Notes: generated from the letters alone by a model not told the origin. Counted from the first letter of the stretch, positions 19,621 to 28,630 are shown. The stretch is DNA of 64,000 nt from an uncultured Rhodopila sp. (GCA_903851415.1 CAINOE010000107.1:1-64000), one strand, 5' to 3'. Numbers and translations: made by a program.

Positions 19621-20053
19621 ACCACCGCGTCGCGCATTGCCGCGCTGCCGGTGCCGCTCAGCGCGACGGCTGCCGCGCAAGCCTTGCCGGCCCGTTGCCG
19701 GTCAGCGACACATGAAGTCAATTCAATGCAGTGGCTTACGGTAACTTCGCCGGCACGTCGGACCTCCAGAGCCGCGCCGTTGCCGGCGGCAACCTGACCG
19801 GCGGCGCGCCGTCCGACATTCATCCCGCGAGCGCAGCCGCATCGTCCTTCTCCGGCCTGATCGTCTACGGCAGTGCGACGGAGGGCGGAATTCCAACGCC
19901 AACAATGGCATCGGCGTGACGATCGCCAGCTATAACACCGTTTCTTTCAAGCTGAACGGCGGCGGTTCGGCGGGGGTCGCCGACGTCAACGGCGGCAAAC
20001 TCAGCGTCCCGAGCGGCAGCGGCGGGATGTGGCAAATGTGGCCCGGACCAGCC
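19621..20053 (+). pseudogene. Decayed choice-of-anchor A domain protein
   Basis: No intact frame, but pieces of one secreted protein appear in order. After a ribosome-like GGAGG at about 19612 comes a signal-peptide-like segment with SRIAALPVPLSATAAAQA. Next, in another frame, is SQFNAVAYGNFAGTSDLQSR then AVAGGNLTGG and GLIVYGSATEG, and after a shift near 19890 NSNANNGIGVTIASYNTVSF with ADVNGGKLSVPSGSGG. The N-A-x-x-x-G-N-x-x-x-x-S-D-x-Q-x-R-x-A-x-G-G-N pattern matches choice-of-anchor A domains of PEP-CTERM or other surface proteins. At least two frameshifts and a lost start codon are visible. The tail runs into a dispersed repeat. Confidence 0.55.
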
Positions 20054-20064
20054 GGGCCATGACG
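20037..20064. repeat. Dispersed palindromic repeat, family A (half copy)
   Basis: GTGGCCCGGACCAGCCGGGC followed by CATGACG matches the right arm of the family A element, with a C for A change in the loop. It terminates the last readable frame of the choice-of-anchor A pseudogene, so insertion or recombination at this element may have removed the 3' end of that gene. Confidence 0.7.
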
Positions 20065-20105
20065 TTTGAGAGGGGGCCGGTGTCGAAGCCCCGGGATGGT
20101 CGCCT

Positions 20106-23033
20106 CTAGCAATCCGTCGCGAACTGCGGGCGGCAGGAGTCAGCATCGGAGAAGACCCCGTCTTCTCCCGGCCTGCCCAGCAGATAGCCCTGCGCGAAGG
20201 GTATCCCGTTATGGCGCAGCCAGGCGAGCTGGGCGTCGGTCTCGATGCCTTCCGCGACGACGTAGATGTTCATGTCGGACGCCAGCCGTCCGATGGTCCG
20301 CACGATCGCGGCGACCTTCTGGGAACCCGGCAGGTCCCGGATGAAGCTCGCATCGATCTTGATGCCGTCGACATCGAATCCGCGCAGGTAGGTCAGCGAC
20401 GAATAGCCCGTGCCGAAGTCGTCCAGGATCAGCCTGACCCCCAGCGCGCGGACCGCAAGCAACTGGCTCATGATGCTCTCCGACGTGGCGAGGAAGACCG
20501 TCTCCGTCACCTCCAGCGACAGCCGTCCGGGCGACAGCCCGCTTTCGGCGAGGCAGGCCTTCAGCACGGACACGAACCGGCCGCCGCGAAGCTGTCGCGG
20601 CGACAGGTTCACCGCGATCGGAATGCGGTTCGCCCATCCCGCCGCCGCGCGGCAGGCCAGCCGCAACACATGTTCTCCCAGCCGCTCCATCAGATCGCCC
20701 TGTTCCGCCGCCGGCACAAAGGCATCCGCGCTCAACAGCCCGCGGGTCGGGTGGCGCCAGCGCACCAGCGCCTCCACCGAAACGATCTCGCCGGAGCAGA
20801 CATCCACGATCGGCTGGTACTGCAGGAAGATCTGGCCGTCATCGAGCGCGGAAGACAGTTCCGCCTGCAGCCGGATGCGGCCCAGATGCTCCTGCTCGAA
20901 CTCGAACTCGAACAGGCACGCCGTGTTCTTGCCCCGCTCCTTCGCCCGGTACAGCGCCAGATCGGCCCGCCGCATCAGAGTCTCTTCATCCGCGCCGTGG
21001 TCCGGACACAGGGCGATGCCGACACTCCCGCTCGGCCTGATCGCCAGCGTTTCGACCAGCATGAACTCCGACAGCGACGCGGTCAGCCGATCGGCGATCG
21101 AGAGGGCGTCGGACTCGCCGGCGCCGTTCAGCAGAACGGCGAACTCATCGCCGCCGATGCGCGCGCAAATGTCGTCCGGCCGGATCGCATCCCGCAGCCG
21201 ATCGGCCACGGTCCGAAGGACTTCGTCGCCGGCGAGGTGTCCGAGGTTGTCGTTGATCCCCTTGAAGCTATCCAGATCGATCAGCAGCAAGGCGAACCGC
21301 GAGCAAGCCGAACCCTGGCAGGCGGCGATGAGTCCGTCAACCAGCGCCTTGCGGTTGAACAGGCTCGTCAATGCGTCGTGGCTGGCGAGGAACTCGATCT
21401 TCCGCCGCACGACATGGGCCTCGGTGACATCCGACCCGATGCCGCGGTAGCCGAGGAATATACCCCGCTCATCGTAAACGGGGTGGCCGGTCAGGCTGAA
21501 CCATCGCGTCCTTTCGCCGATTCTCAGCGTCAGGGTTGCGTCCTTGAAGGCATTGCGGTCCCGCATGAACATGAATACCCGCGCGGCATCGTCCTCGCGG
21601 GCGCCGCTGCCGGTGAAGAAGGCGAAAATGGAGAGCGTCTCAAGTTGCTGCTGGCCAATTTGCAGCGCCTTGACCATGCGCGGACCGACATTGCGGAAGA
21701 TGCCGTTGCGATCGGTTTCCCAGAGCCAGTCGGAGGAAATCTCCTCATACTCGTGCAGGAACACGCGAATGGTTTCGTGCTCCTTCTGCAGGTTCAGTCT
21801 TCCAAGAGAACGTTCGAGGATTGTCTTGTTGATGTTGAGCACGCCGATCAGGGTGAACACGAGAAAGCCGAGGAACGAGCAGATGGCGACGATCTGCACC
21901 GGCTGCGCCAGGATGGCGATCGCGCAGAAGGCGGAAATCGGCACATAGAACGCCATCGCAACAGATAGCGGCACGCCGAGCATCGGGGTCGATACCAGCG
22001 CCATGATCAGGCCGATCAGGATGCCCTGCTGATCCGGCCGCGCAATGGCGGCGAACATGTTGACGAGGATTCCCCACGCCACCCCGAGCGCCATCAGCAC
22101 CCTGACCGATCGCCTGATGAAGGCGGTGTCGTCGCGCTGGCGCTTCCAGCGCACAGCGCCCGCAACCAGCGCGCCATAGAGCAGTATGACCACGGCATAG
22201 AGGGAGTTGATCCCGATGCTCACGTGCTGTTCGAATGCCACGGTGAACAACGTGCAGCTTCCCACCCCGAGGAAGGCGAACAGCAGCGTCACGCTGAACA
22301 GCAGCGTCGCCTGGTCGCGGCGAATCGGCCGCTCGTTGTCCGTGCCCTGGTAGGACAGAAACAGCCGGCGCAACCCCGCCAGCCACTCCGCCATGGCGCC
22401 GGCTTCGCGCAGCACCGCCCCCGCCGCCCGGGTTGCCACGAGCCATATCCGCCCGATCTCGGCTTTGAAGGGATATGGCAGCAGCATGCCCGTCCGCCGC
22501 TGATAGGCGGCGTAACCGGCCGCCAGGGGGGAGCTCCGCAACCTCCGTTCCTCGTTGCGGGCGATGCCGGCGTAGCAAACAAAGAGAAAGACGGCGGCAA
22601 CCCACTGCAAACCGCCGGCGATCGCAGCGGTGGCGAACCAGAAGGCGATATATGCGAGATAGAACGGATGCCTCACATACGCGTACGGCCCGCTTGTACA
22701 GAGCATAAGCGGATCGGCCTCGGCGAAGGCGAGGGGAAGCCGGTGCCGCCTGGTCGTCCGCACCGTCCACCAGAACAGCAGCACGGACCCGGCGAGCATG
22801 GTCAGCCCGGCCGAGGTCCATGCCGTCGGTTCCCGGCGGTCCCAAATCAGGAGGCAGCCAAAGCTGAGGTAGGCAATCAGGCTGGCGAGCGACAGCAGGC
22901 GCATGCCGTTCGGCATGCGCCCGCGGGTCGCAAAATGCCCGCGGATCGCCCAGCCGAAGGAGCCGAACGCGGCGAGCGACAACGCTGCCGGCAGCCAGGC
23001 GGAGCTTAACGCGCCGACGGGTAGCATCGTCAC
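20106..23033 (-). CDS. Membrane protein: ICMT-like methyltransferase domain, PAS, GGDEF and EAL
   Basis: A 975-residue fusion. Residues 1-190 form a polytopic domain of the isoprenylcysteine/phospholipid methyltransferase (ICMT/PEMT) type, with SGPYAYVRHPFYLAYIAFW and, later, NEERRL and GYAAYQRRTGMLLPYPF, the usual cofactor-site pattern. About 235-400 adds more membrane helices, then a PAS-like region with SSDWLWETDRNGIFRNVG. The GGDEF domain has DALTSLFNRKAL and an intact IGGDEFAVLL; the EAL domain has VSVEALVRWRHP and later LDDFGTGYSSLTYL, so both synthesis and hydrolysis of c-di-GMP are possible. The start GTG overlaps the stop of the FeeM-like gene (GTGA), so the two are translationally coupled; an ATG lies two codons further in. 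Confidence 0.85.
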   Translation of the reverse strand: MTMLPVGALSSAWLPAALSLAAFGSFGWAIRGHFATRGRMPNGMRLLSLASLIAYLSFGCLLIWDRREPTAWTSAGLTMLAGSVLLFWWTVRTTRRHRLPLAFAEADPLMLCTSGPYAYVRHPFYLAYIAFWFATAAIAGGLQWVAAVFLFVCYAGIARNEERRLRSSPLAAGYAAYQRRTGMLLPYPFKAEIGRIWLVATRAAGAVLREAGAMAEWLAGLRRLFLSYQGTDNERPIRRDQATLLFSVTLLFAFLGVGSCTLFTVAFEQHVSIGINSLYAVVILLYGALVAGAVRWKRQRDDTAFIRRSVRVLMALGVAWGILVNMFAAIARPDQQGILIGLIMALVSTPMLGVPLSVAMAFYVPISAFCAIAILAQPVQIVAICSFLGFLVFTLIGVLNINKTILERSLGRLNLQKEHETIRVFLHEYEEISSDWLWETDRNGIFRNVGPRMVKALQIGQQQLETLSIFAFFTGSGAREDDAARVFMFMRDRNAFKDATLTLRIGERTRWFSLTGHPVYDERGIFLGYRGIGSDVTEAHVVRRKIEFLASHDALTSLFNRKALVDGLIAACQGSACSRFALLLIDLDSFKGINDNLGHLAGDEVLRTVADRLRDAIRPDDICARIGGDEFAVLLNGAGESDALSIADRLTASLSEFMLVETLAIRPSGSVGIALCPDHGADEETLMRRADLALYRAKERGKNTACLFEFEFEQEHLGRIRLQAELSSALDDGQIFLQYQPIVDVCSGEIVSVEALVRWRHPTRGLLSADAFVPAAEQGDLMERLGEHVLRLACRAAAGWANRIPIAVNLSPRQLRGGRFVSVLKACLAESGLSPGRLSLEVTETVFLATSESIMSQLLAVRALGVRLILDDFGTGYSSLTYLRGFDVDGIKIDASFIRDLPGSQKVAAIVRTIGRLASDMNIYVVAEGIETDAQLAWLRHNGIPFAQGYLLGRPGEDGVFSDADSCRPQFATDC

Positions 23034-23761
23034 TGGCGCACCAGCGACAGCGAGACCGGTTCTCCGGACAGGAATCCGTCCAGATTGCCGCTCGCGCCGG
23101 CGAACGGATCGATAACCGGGAACGCCAGCCGGACCTCGTCATAGCGCTTGCGGGTGCAGGACATGAGCTGCATCGGGCAGTTCAGGCCCGGATAGGCGCG
23201 CGGTTCGGTCACCGGCTCGTACCCGAGCCGCTTGTAGAATGGCGCGTGATTGCGGCGCACGCAGGCCACCAGGATCTGAGTGTGGGCGCTCATGCCTAAA
23301 AAACCTGCCATGCGATACAAAAGAAAGACGAGTCCCTGATTATTTTCCGCCGCCGGACTCCGCACCAGGCGGGTCGTTTCGATGCCGCGAGCGCCGGTTC
23401 CGATCGCCGTTTGCTCATTGAGCAACTTGCGGACTTCTTCGGGGAACGCGTCGGAGGCCGGCGACCGCTTGTGTGATCCGAACGCAAGCGTGCAGACGCG
23501 CACGGAAGCCGACGGTACGCCCTCGTCATAAATAACCACGGTCTGGCAATTCGGAAGCTCATCGTAGAGGTCCTGGAACAACCCGGTCTCATTGGGTTGG
23601 ATGTAGCCGGAAGCGAGGTAACTATCATAGCGTAATCTGTAGGCTTCCTGTTTCGTTTGCGGATCGACTGCGAGCCGGGCGGAGTATCGGGTTTGAACGA
23701 CTGGACCGATCGGAGGAATAATATGAGCAAGGCGGCCGGGATTGTGAGCAGAAAGCAACAT
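23030..23761 (-). CDS. N-acyl amino acid synthase FeeM-like GNAT / autoinducer-synthase-like protein
   Basis: A 243-residue acyltransferase-fold protein. The core EAYRLRYDSYLASGYIQPNE resembles the N-terminal motif of FeeM and acyl-homoserine-lactone synthases. Later come ASVRVCTL and GIETTRLVRSPAAENNQG, where LuxI/FeeM enzymes have E-x-x-R, and a GNAT end with CVRRNHAPFYKRLGYEPV. It would acylate an amino acid from an acyl carrier protein donor. A PEP-CTERM/exosortase-associated acyltransferase is an alternative. The start at 23761 is chosen because AGGAG lies 9 bases before it; a Met three codons earlier has no spacing. It overlaps the GGDEF-EAL gene by 4 bases. Confidence 0.72.
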   Translation of the reverse strand: MLLSAHNPGRLAHIIPPIGPVVQTRYSARLAVDPQTKQEAYRLRYDSYLASGYIQPNETGLFQDLYDELPNCQTVVIYDEGVPSASVRVCTLAFGSHKRSPASDAFPEEVRKLLNEQTAIGTGARGIETTRLVRSPAAENNQGLVFLLYRMAGFLGMSAHTQILVACVRRNHAPFYKRLGYEPVTEPRAYPGLNCPMQLMSCTRKRYDEVRLAFPVIDPFAGASGNLDGFLSGEPVSLSLVRQ

Positions 23762-23877
23762 GACGGGCATCTCCTGTCTGAAAAGTGACCAGGAGATCGT
23801 ATCTTGTTGTACTATCGAATGGGTATGACGCAGTTGCCTAAGGTGGACGAAAAACTCCGATTGGGATAAAAGACCCT

Positions 23878-24114
23878 ATGTCAGAATTCGCCCCAGTGAC
23901 AACAATTGCGGAATTTAGACAACTCGACGATGGCGAGATCATGGAAGGTTATTTCGACGGCTTCCACGGCAGTCCGCCGCCCGGGTCCGATCGGTCGAAG
24001 GCTTTTTGGCACGGATGGCGCAACGGACGCGTCGATGCGGGCCTCGCGAAGCCGGATTTTGCCCAAATCGCCCTCTCCCACGCCTTCCGAACCATGGCCG
24101 CCGCGTCCGCCTGA
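23878..24114 (+). CDS. Small Rmf/CrpP-like protein
   Basis: A 78-residue protein with an N-terminal acidic helix (TTIAEFRQLDDGEIMEGYFD) and the core GYFDGFHG, then RSKAFWHGWRNGRVDAG. The repeated G-(Y/F)-x-x-G-x and the W-H-G-W-R-N-G pattern resemble the Rmf/CrpP fold of ribosome modulation factors. It is transcribed away from the FeeM-like gene. Binding to ribosomes is inferred from motif only. Confidence 0.65.
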   Translation: MSEFAPVTTIAEFRQLDDGEIMEGYFDGFHGSPPPGSDRSKAFWHGWRNGRVDAGLAKPDFAQIALSHAFRTMAAASA

Positions 24115-24369
24115 CCGGGTTCACGGTTTGCCGGGGCCGGATGCGGTCGCCTGCAACGCACTTTAGTCACGGGCACCGCCGATAACAATTTCGTTACCAC
24201 AAAACCTGGCCTCAGCGATCACTGACTGTCGTCAAAGCAGTCCCCGCAAGATCACGATAACGTGTTGATGGAGTCGCATAGCAGACGGTTTACCGTCAGC
24301 TCTGCGGCAACCGATCTTTTACCAGAATGAAAACCGTCAACCCGGTGCAACCGCCGCGGGCGCGTCCTG

Positions 24370-24852
24370 CTAAAGCGGAACGCCAGCCATGTTGCGGCTG
24401 GTGCGGATCGTCTGCAGGGTCTGAACCCGGCTGACCGTCGGCAGCCCCGTCAGCTTCTGCGTCAACTGGTTCTCGTGCGCGGTATCGCGTGCCACCAGCC
24501 GCAGCAGGAAGTCGCCGCCGCCGCGGATCATGTGGCACTCCCGCACCTCCGGCCACGTCCCGACAAGCTGCTCGAACCCTGACAGCACCGCGTCCTTCTG
24601 GCTCTCCAGCCCGACGATGGCGAAGAACGTGATCTCCCAACCGAGCATCTGCGGATCGGTGTCGGCATAATAGCCGCGGATGACGCCCGCCTCCTCCAGC
24701 GCCCGCACCCGGCGCAGGCAGGGCGGCGCGGAGATTCCGGCCCGTTTCGACAGATCGACATTCGTCATCCGTCCGTCCTCCTGCAACGACGCCAGAATGC
24801 GGCGGTCGATCGCATCCAGCAGGATCGGAGTGTCTGAGTGGGACGGCTTCAT
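24370..24852 (-). CDS. Lrp/AsnC family transcriptional regulator
   Basis: A 160-residue feast/famine regulator. The N-terminal winged helix-turn-helix (about residues 10-65) has LDAIDRRILASLQEDGRMTN and the recognition helix SAPPCLRRVRALEEAGVI. The C-terminal RAM ligand domain (about 72-150) has REC-HMIRGGGDFLLRLVA. Length and order are those of Lrp. The long frame that continues upstream is an antisense shadow of the penicillin acylase gene. It is divergent from the penicillin acylase gene, with 189 bases between, and could control it; this is an inference. Confidence 0.93.
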   Translation of the reverse strand: MKPSHSDTPILLDAIDRRILASLQEDGRMTNVDLSKRAGISAPPCLRRVRALEEAGVIRGYYADTDPQMLGWEITFFAIVGLESQKDAVLSGFEQLVGTWPEVRECHMIRGGGDFLLRLVARDTAHENQLTQKLTGLPTVSRVQTLQTIRTSRNMAGVPL

Positions 24853-25041
24853 GTTATTTTTGGAAGGACATTTCCGGGCCGCGGGAGGGTGGGCAATCTT
24901 ATTGCGTATTTCGCGACCCGCAACCCGGAAACCGTGATTTCCGTCAATATCATCAGGCAATCCACAACTTTTCGGCCTGCGCCCGGATCCCGCCCGATTC
25001 GTCTCTTCCCATTTCAACCCCGTATCGCCACTTTCCCGCCC

Positions 25042-27351
25042 ATGCAGCTCTTCATCCGAGGCTTCGCGCGCCTGCTGGCCGCTCTGGGCGTCCTTGTGCT
25101 CCTGCTCGCGGCCCTGGTCGCCGGGGCGGTCTGGCTGACAATCCCCGGAACCGGCCGCACCACCCGCATCGCCGGCCTGTCCGCCCCGGTTGACATCAGC
25201 TTCGACGCCGACATGGTGCCGCGCATCCGCGCCGCGTCGGAGCAGGACGCCGCCGCCGCGCTCGGCTTTGCGCACGCCCGCGACCGGATGTTTCAGATGG
25301 AGATGATGCGCCGCGCCGCCTCCGGCCGCCTGTCGGAGATCGCCGGCACCGCCACCCTGCCGATAGACCGGTTGATGCGCACGCTCGGCCTGCGCCAGCA
25401 CGCCGTCGCCGATATGGCGGCGCTGCCGGCTGACACCCGGGCCATGTTGGATGCCTACGCCCGGGGGGTAAATGCCTACATCGCATTGAAGGGGCGCTTC
25501 GCCGCGCCGGAATTCCTGGTGCTCGGCGCGCCGGAGCCTTGGGAGCCGGCGGACAGCCTGCTCTGGGCCAAGACCATGGGGCTGTGGCTGTCGATGAACT
25601 GGCGGCAGGAACTGGCGCGCCAGAGCGTTGTGGGCAAGGTGCCGGCGGCGCTGCTCGATCAGCTGTGGCCGCGCCAGCCCGGCGTGCCATCGCCGGACGC
25701 GATGGCCGAACCGCCAACACGCTTCGCCTCGGCCGCGTCGCGGCTGCTGTCGGTGCTGCCGTCGTTCCCCGCACCTTATACCATGCCCTCCAGCGCCTCG
25801 AACGAATGGGCGGTGGACGGTCGGCATTCCGCGACCGGCGCGCCGCTGCTGGCCGGCGACCCGCATCTGGCGTTCGGCTTCCCGGGCATCTGGTACCTGG
25901 CGCGGATCGACCTGCCCGGGCGCGGGCTGGCCGGCGGCACCGCGCCGGGCATCCCGTTCCTGGTGCTGGGACACAACGGCAAGATCGCCTGGACCTTCAC
26001 CACCACCGGCGCCGATGTGCAGGACATCTTCATCGAGACCCCCGCCGGCGCGGGACAATACCAGGCTCCGGACGGTCCGCTTCCGTTCAACCTGCGGGAG
26101 GAGCGCATTGGCGTGCGCGGGCAGCCGGATCAGCTTCTGCTGGTGCGGGAGACGCGGCACGGCCCGGTGGTCAGCGACCTCGACAGCCCGAGCGGGCCGA
26201 TCATGGCGGTGTCGATGGGCAATTTGCAGGCGGGGGATACGGCGGCAGCGGGTCTGCTGGCTTTGAACCGCGCCTCGACGGTGGAGGAAGCCGGGCAGGC
26301 GGCGGCGGAGATCAGCTCGCCGGTGCAGAACCTGCTGGTGGCGGACGCCAAGACCATCGGGATGTTCGTCACCGGACGGGTGCCGATACGCAAGGCCGGC
26401 GACGGCGCAACGCCTGCCCCGGGAGACGGCTCGCATGACTGGATCGGCTGGGCCTGGGGCGATTCGCTGCCGCACAGCGTCTCGCCGCAGACCGGGCGGC
26501 TGGTGAACGCGAACGAGCCGATCTGGCCGGCGGATTTTCCCGTGCTCATGGCGCGCGACACCTACGGCGATTGGCGGGCGCAGCGCATAAGGCAACTGCT
26601 GGATGCCTCCGACCGCCATACCGCGGCGGATTTCGCCGCCATGCAGGTCGATACCCTGGACCTGTTCGCGCGCCATCTCCTACCGGTGCTGCTGGCGGTA
26701 CCGGACGTCACCGGCCAGGCGGCGCAGGCGCTCGGGGCGTTGAAGGGCTGGGACGGCGCGGCGGTCATGGACAGCCCGGCGCCGCTGATCTTCAACGCCT
26801 GGATGGAGGCGTTCTACCGCGCCGTCCTGACCCGCGCCGGAATACCCCTGGCGGCCGGCGGGCCGGAGGCGGACTTTCTGGCCTTCGTCCTGTCGCCCGC
26901 CGGCTCGCACTGGTGCAACGGCGACTGCGCGCCGATGCTGCGGGAGACGCTGACCGCCACGGTCGGCGACCTGAGCGCCCGGTTCGGAAGCGATCCCGCC
27001 AAATGGCGCTGGGGCGAGGCGCATCAGGCACAGTTCCCCCATCCGCTGCTGCGGACGATTCCGGTATTGGGTCCGCTCACGACGATCAGTGTCCCCAGCG
27101 CGGGCGACAACAACACGCTGAACCGCGGCGGGATGAACCTGGCGATGCAATCGGTGCACGGCGCGTCGTATCGCGGGGTCTACGACCTCGCGGATCTGGA
27201 TCGCAGCCTGTTCATGATCACACCAGGGCAATCGGGTAATCCATTCAGTTCGCACGCAAGAGATTTTGTCCTACGCTGGCGTGACGGTGCTACAATCACG
27301 CTGGGGCCGGACGCGGCTACCGTAACGGGGACGATTCGACTGACGCCATGA
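25042..27351 (+). CDS. Penicillin acylase family protein (Ntn hydrolase)
   Basis: A 769-residue precursor. An N-terminal membrane or signal helix (about residues 10-32) is followed by the alpha chain with FAHARDRMFQMEMMRR. Autocleavage should occur before the Ser of ASNEWAV, which becomes the N-terminal nucleophile; GAPLLAGDPHL follows as in the family. The oxyanion-type Asn segment near SAGDNNTLNRGG is also present. Family members hydrolyse amides such as penicillins, cephalosporins or acyl-homoserine lactones. The start MQLFIRG is right before the hydrophobic helix; a 68-residue upstream extension is rejected. It overlaps the RDD gene by ATGA. Confidence 0.92.
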   Translation: MQLFIRGFARLLAALGVLVLLLAALVAGAVWLTIPGTGRTTRIAGLSAPVDISFDADMVPRIRAASEQDAAAALGFAHARDRMFQMEMMRRAASGRLSEIAGTATLPIDRLMRTLGLRQHAVADMAALPADTRAMLDAYARGVNAYIALKGRFAAPEFLVLGAPEPWEPADSLLWAKTMGLWLSMNWRQELARQSVVGKVPAALLDQLWPRQPGVPSPDAMAEPPTRFASAASRLLSVLPSFPAPYTMPSSASNEWAVDGRHSATGAPLLAGDPHLAFGFPGIWYLARIDLPGRGLAGGTAPGIPFLVLGHNGKIAWTFTTTGADVQDIFIETPAGAGQYQAPDGPLPFNLREERIGVRGQPDQLLLVRETRHGPVVSDLDSPSGPIMAVSMGNLQAGDTAAAGLLALNRASTVEEAGQAAAEISSPVQNLLVADAKTIGMFVTGRVPIRKAGDGATPAPGDGSHDWIGWAWGDSLPHSVSPQTGRLVNANEPIWPADFPVLMARDTYGDWRAQRIRQLLDASDRHTAADFAAMQVDTLDLFARHLLPVLLAVPDVTGQAAQALGALKGWDGAAVMDSPAPLIFNAWMEAFYRAVLTRAGIPLAAGGPEADFLAFVLSPAGSHWCNGDCAPMLRETLTATVGDLSARFGSDPAKWRWGEAHQAQFPHPLLRTIPVLGPLTTISVPSAGDNNTLNRGGMNLAMQSVHGASYRGVYDLADLDRSLFMITPGQSGNPFSSHARDFVLRWRDGATITLGPDAATVTGTIRLTP

Positions 27352-27854
27352 GCTACGCAACGCCCTATCCGGACGACGAGTTCCTCGTTGAAGGCGCCCT
27401 GACGCGACGCTGCCTCGCCTGGGTTGTCGATGTCATCCTGATCGCGATCCTGGTCTTCGTGCTGTGGTGGATCCTGGCAGCGTTCGGGGTCCTGACCTTC
27501 GGCCTCGGCTTCGGCGCGATGAGCATCCTGCCGTTCGTGCCGTTCTTCTACCACTTCCTGTCGCTGCTTAGCCGCCCCAGTGCAACGCCGGGGCAGCAGA
27601 TGTTCGGGCTGACGGTGCGGCGGGATTACGACCTGGGGCCGCCGGAGCCGCTGCAGGCGCTGGTGTCGGTCATCGCGTTCTATCTGACTTTGGCGACCTC
27701 CGGCCTGTTGCTGGTCGTGGCGCTGTTCACCACGCGGCACCGGACGCTGCACGATCTTGTGAGCGGACTCGTCGTTGTGCGCGTCCCGGCGATGGAGGCG
27801 TTGGCCGCGCGTAACGCGGCCTGGAACCCGGGGCGCGGACCATCCGCCTCATGA
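27348..27854 (+). CDS. RDD family membrane protein
   Basis: A 168-residue protein with three hydrophobic helices. The RDD motif region is GALTRRCLAWVVDVILIAIL (R-R-x-x-A-x-x-x-D), followed by the second-helix signature SRPSATPGQQMFGLTVR (P-G-x-x-x-x-G-x-x-V), and a last helix before HRTLHDLVSGLVVV. RDD proteins are linked to transport or stress, but their role is unclear. It overlaps its neighbours at both ends by 4 bases (ATGA), so it is translated with the penicillin acylase and Bpt genes. Confidence 0.9.
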   Translation: MSYATPYPDDEFLVEGALTRRCLAWVVDVILIAILVFVLWWILAAFGVLTFGLGFGAMSILPFVPFFYHFLSLLSRPSATPGQQMFGLTVRRDYDLGPPEPLQALVSVIAFYLTLATSGLLLVVALFTTRHRTLHDLVSGLVVVRVPAMEALAARNAAWNPGRGPSAS

Positions 27855-28630
27855 CGTACAAACCACCGCGCCGCCCGCAATTTTTCTATACCACAGCGCC
27901 CCTGCCCTGCCCGTATGTGCCTGGCCGCATGGAGCGGAAGGTTGTCACCGAGATCATCGGGCCGGATGCGGAACCGCTGCATGACCGCCTGTCGCGGGCC
28001 GGGTTCCGCCGCAGCCACAACATCGCCTATGCGCCGGTGTGTCCGTCGTGTCAGGCCTGCGTCCCGATACGGATACCCGTGGACACATTCCAGCCGGACC
28101 GGACGCTGCGGAAGATCGCGCGGGCGAACGCCACGCTGGAGGGCTACCGGGTGCCGGCACGGGCGACGGCGGAGCAGTTCCAGTTGTTTCAGCGCTACCA
28201 GCAGGTGCGCCACGGCGACGGCGACATGGCCAGCATGAGCTTCTACGACTATCGCGCGATGGTCGAGGACACGCCGATCGAGACCTTCATCATTGAGTTC
28301 CGCGACGAGCAGGACCGTCTGGTGAGCGCCTGCCTGACCGACAAGCTGGGGGATGGGCTGTCGGCGGTGTACAGCTTTTTTGCTCCCGGGCTGGAAAAGC
28401 GGTCGCTCGGGACGCACGCGGTGCTGTGGCTGATCGACCGGGCCCGCGCGCTGGGGCTGCCGTACGTCTATCTCGGCTACTGGGTGTCGGACAGCCGGAA
28501 GATGGCTTATAAAGCGCGGTTCCGGCCAAGCGAGATCCTTGTCAGCGGCACATGGCGAGTCCTGACGGATGTCGAGATCGAGGGCCGGGAGCCGGCCGAG
28601 GACGCGCTGATGTCGGAAACGGTGGGGTGA
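27851..28630 (+). CDS. bpt: Aspartate/glutamate leucyltransferase (arginyltransferase family, Bpt)
   Basis: A 259-residue GNAT-like transferase that adds a leucine from its tRNA to proteins with N-terminal Asp or Glu, marking them for ClpAP. It shows the N-terminal FFYTTAPLPCPYVPGRMERK, the cysteine cluster APVCPSCQACVPIRIPV, and C-terminal YSFFAPGLEKRSLGTHAVLW with YLGYWVSDSRKMAYKARFRP, all family-typical. It overlaps the RDD gene. Bacterial arginyl-transfer activity cannot be excluded from sequence alone. Confidence 0.93.
   Translation: MTYKPPRRPQFFYTTAPLPCPYVPGRMERKVVTEIIGPDAEPLHDRLSRAGFRRSHNIAYAPVCPSCQACVPIRIPVDTFQPDRTLRKIARANATLEGYRVPARATAEQFQLFQRYQQVRHGDGDMASMSFYDYRAMVEDTPIETFIIEFRDEQDRLVSACLTDKLGDGLSAVYSFFAPGLEKRSLGTHAVLWLIDRARALGLPYVYLGYWVSDSRKMAYKARFRPSEILVSGTWRVLTDVEIEGREPAEDALMSETVG

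Noticed and set aside
20211-21968. Plus-strand open frame of 585 codons opposite the GGDEF-EAL gene
   Set aside because: Antisense shadow; the minus strand carries the GGDEF and EAL motifs.
23030-23761. Call as a standard LuxI acyl-homoserine-lactone synthase
   Set aside because: The N-terminal motif is similar, but the expected LuxI spacing of conserved residues is not clear and no LuxR gene lies next to it; FeeM-like is the better description.
24853-26676. Upstream extension of the Lrp-like frame to 768 codons
   Set aside because: The extension is antisense to the penicillin acylase gene; the Lrp homology begins at 24852.
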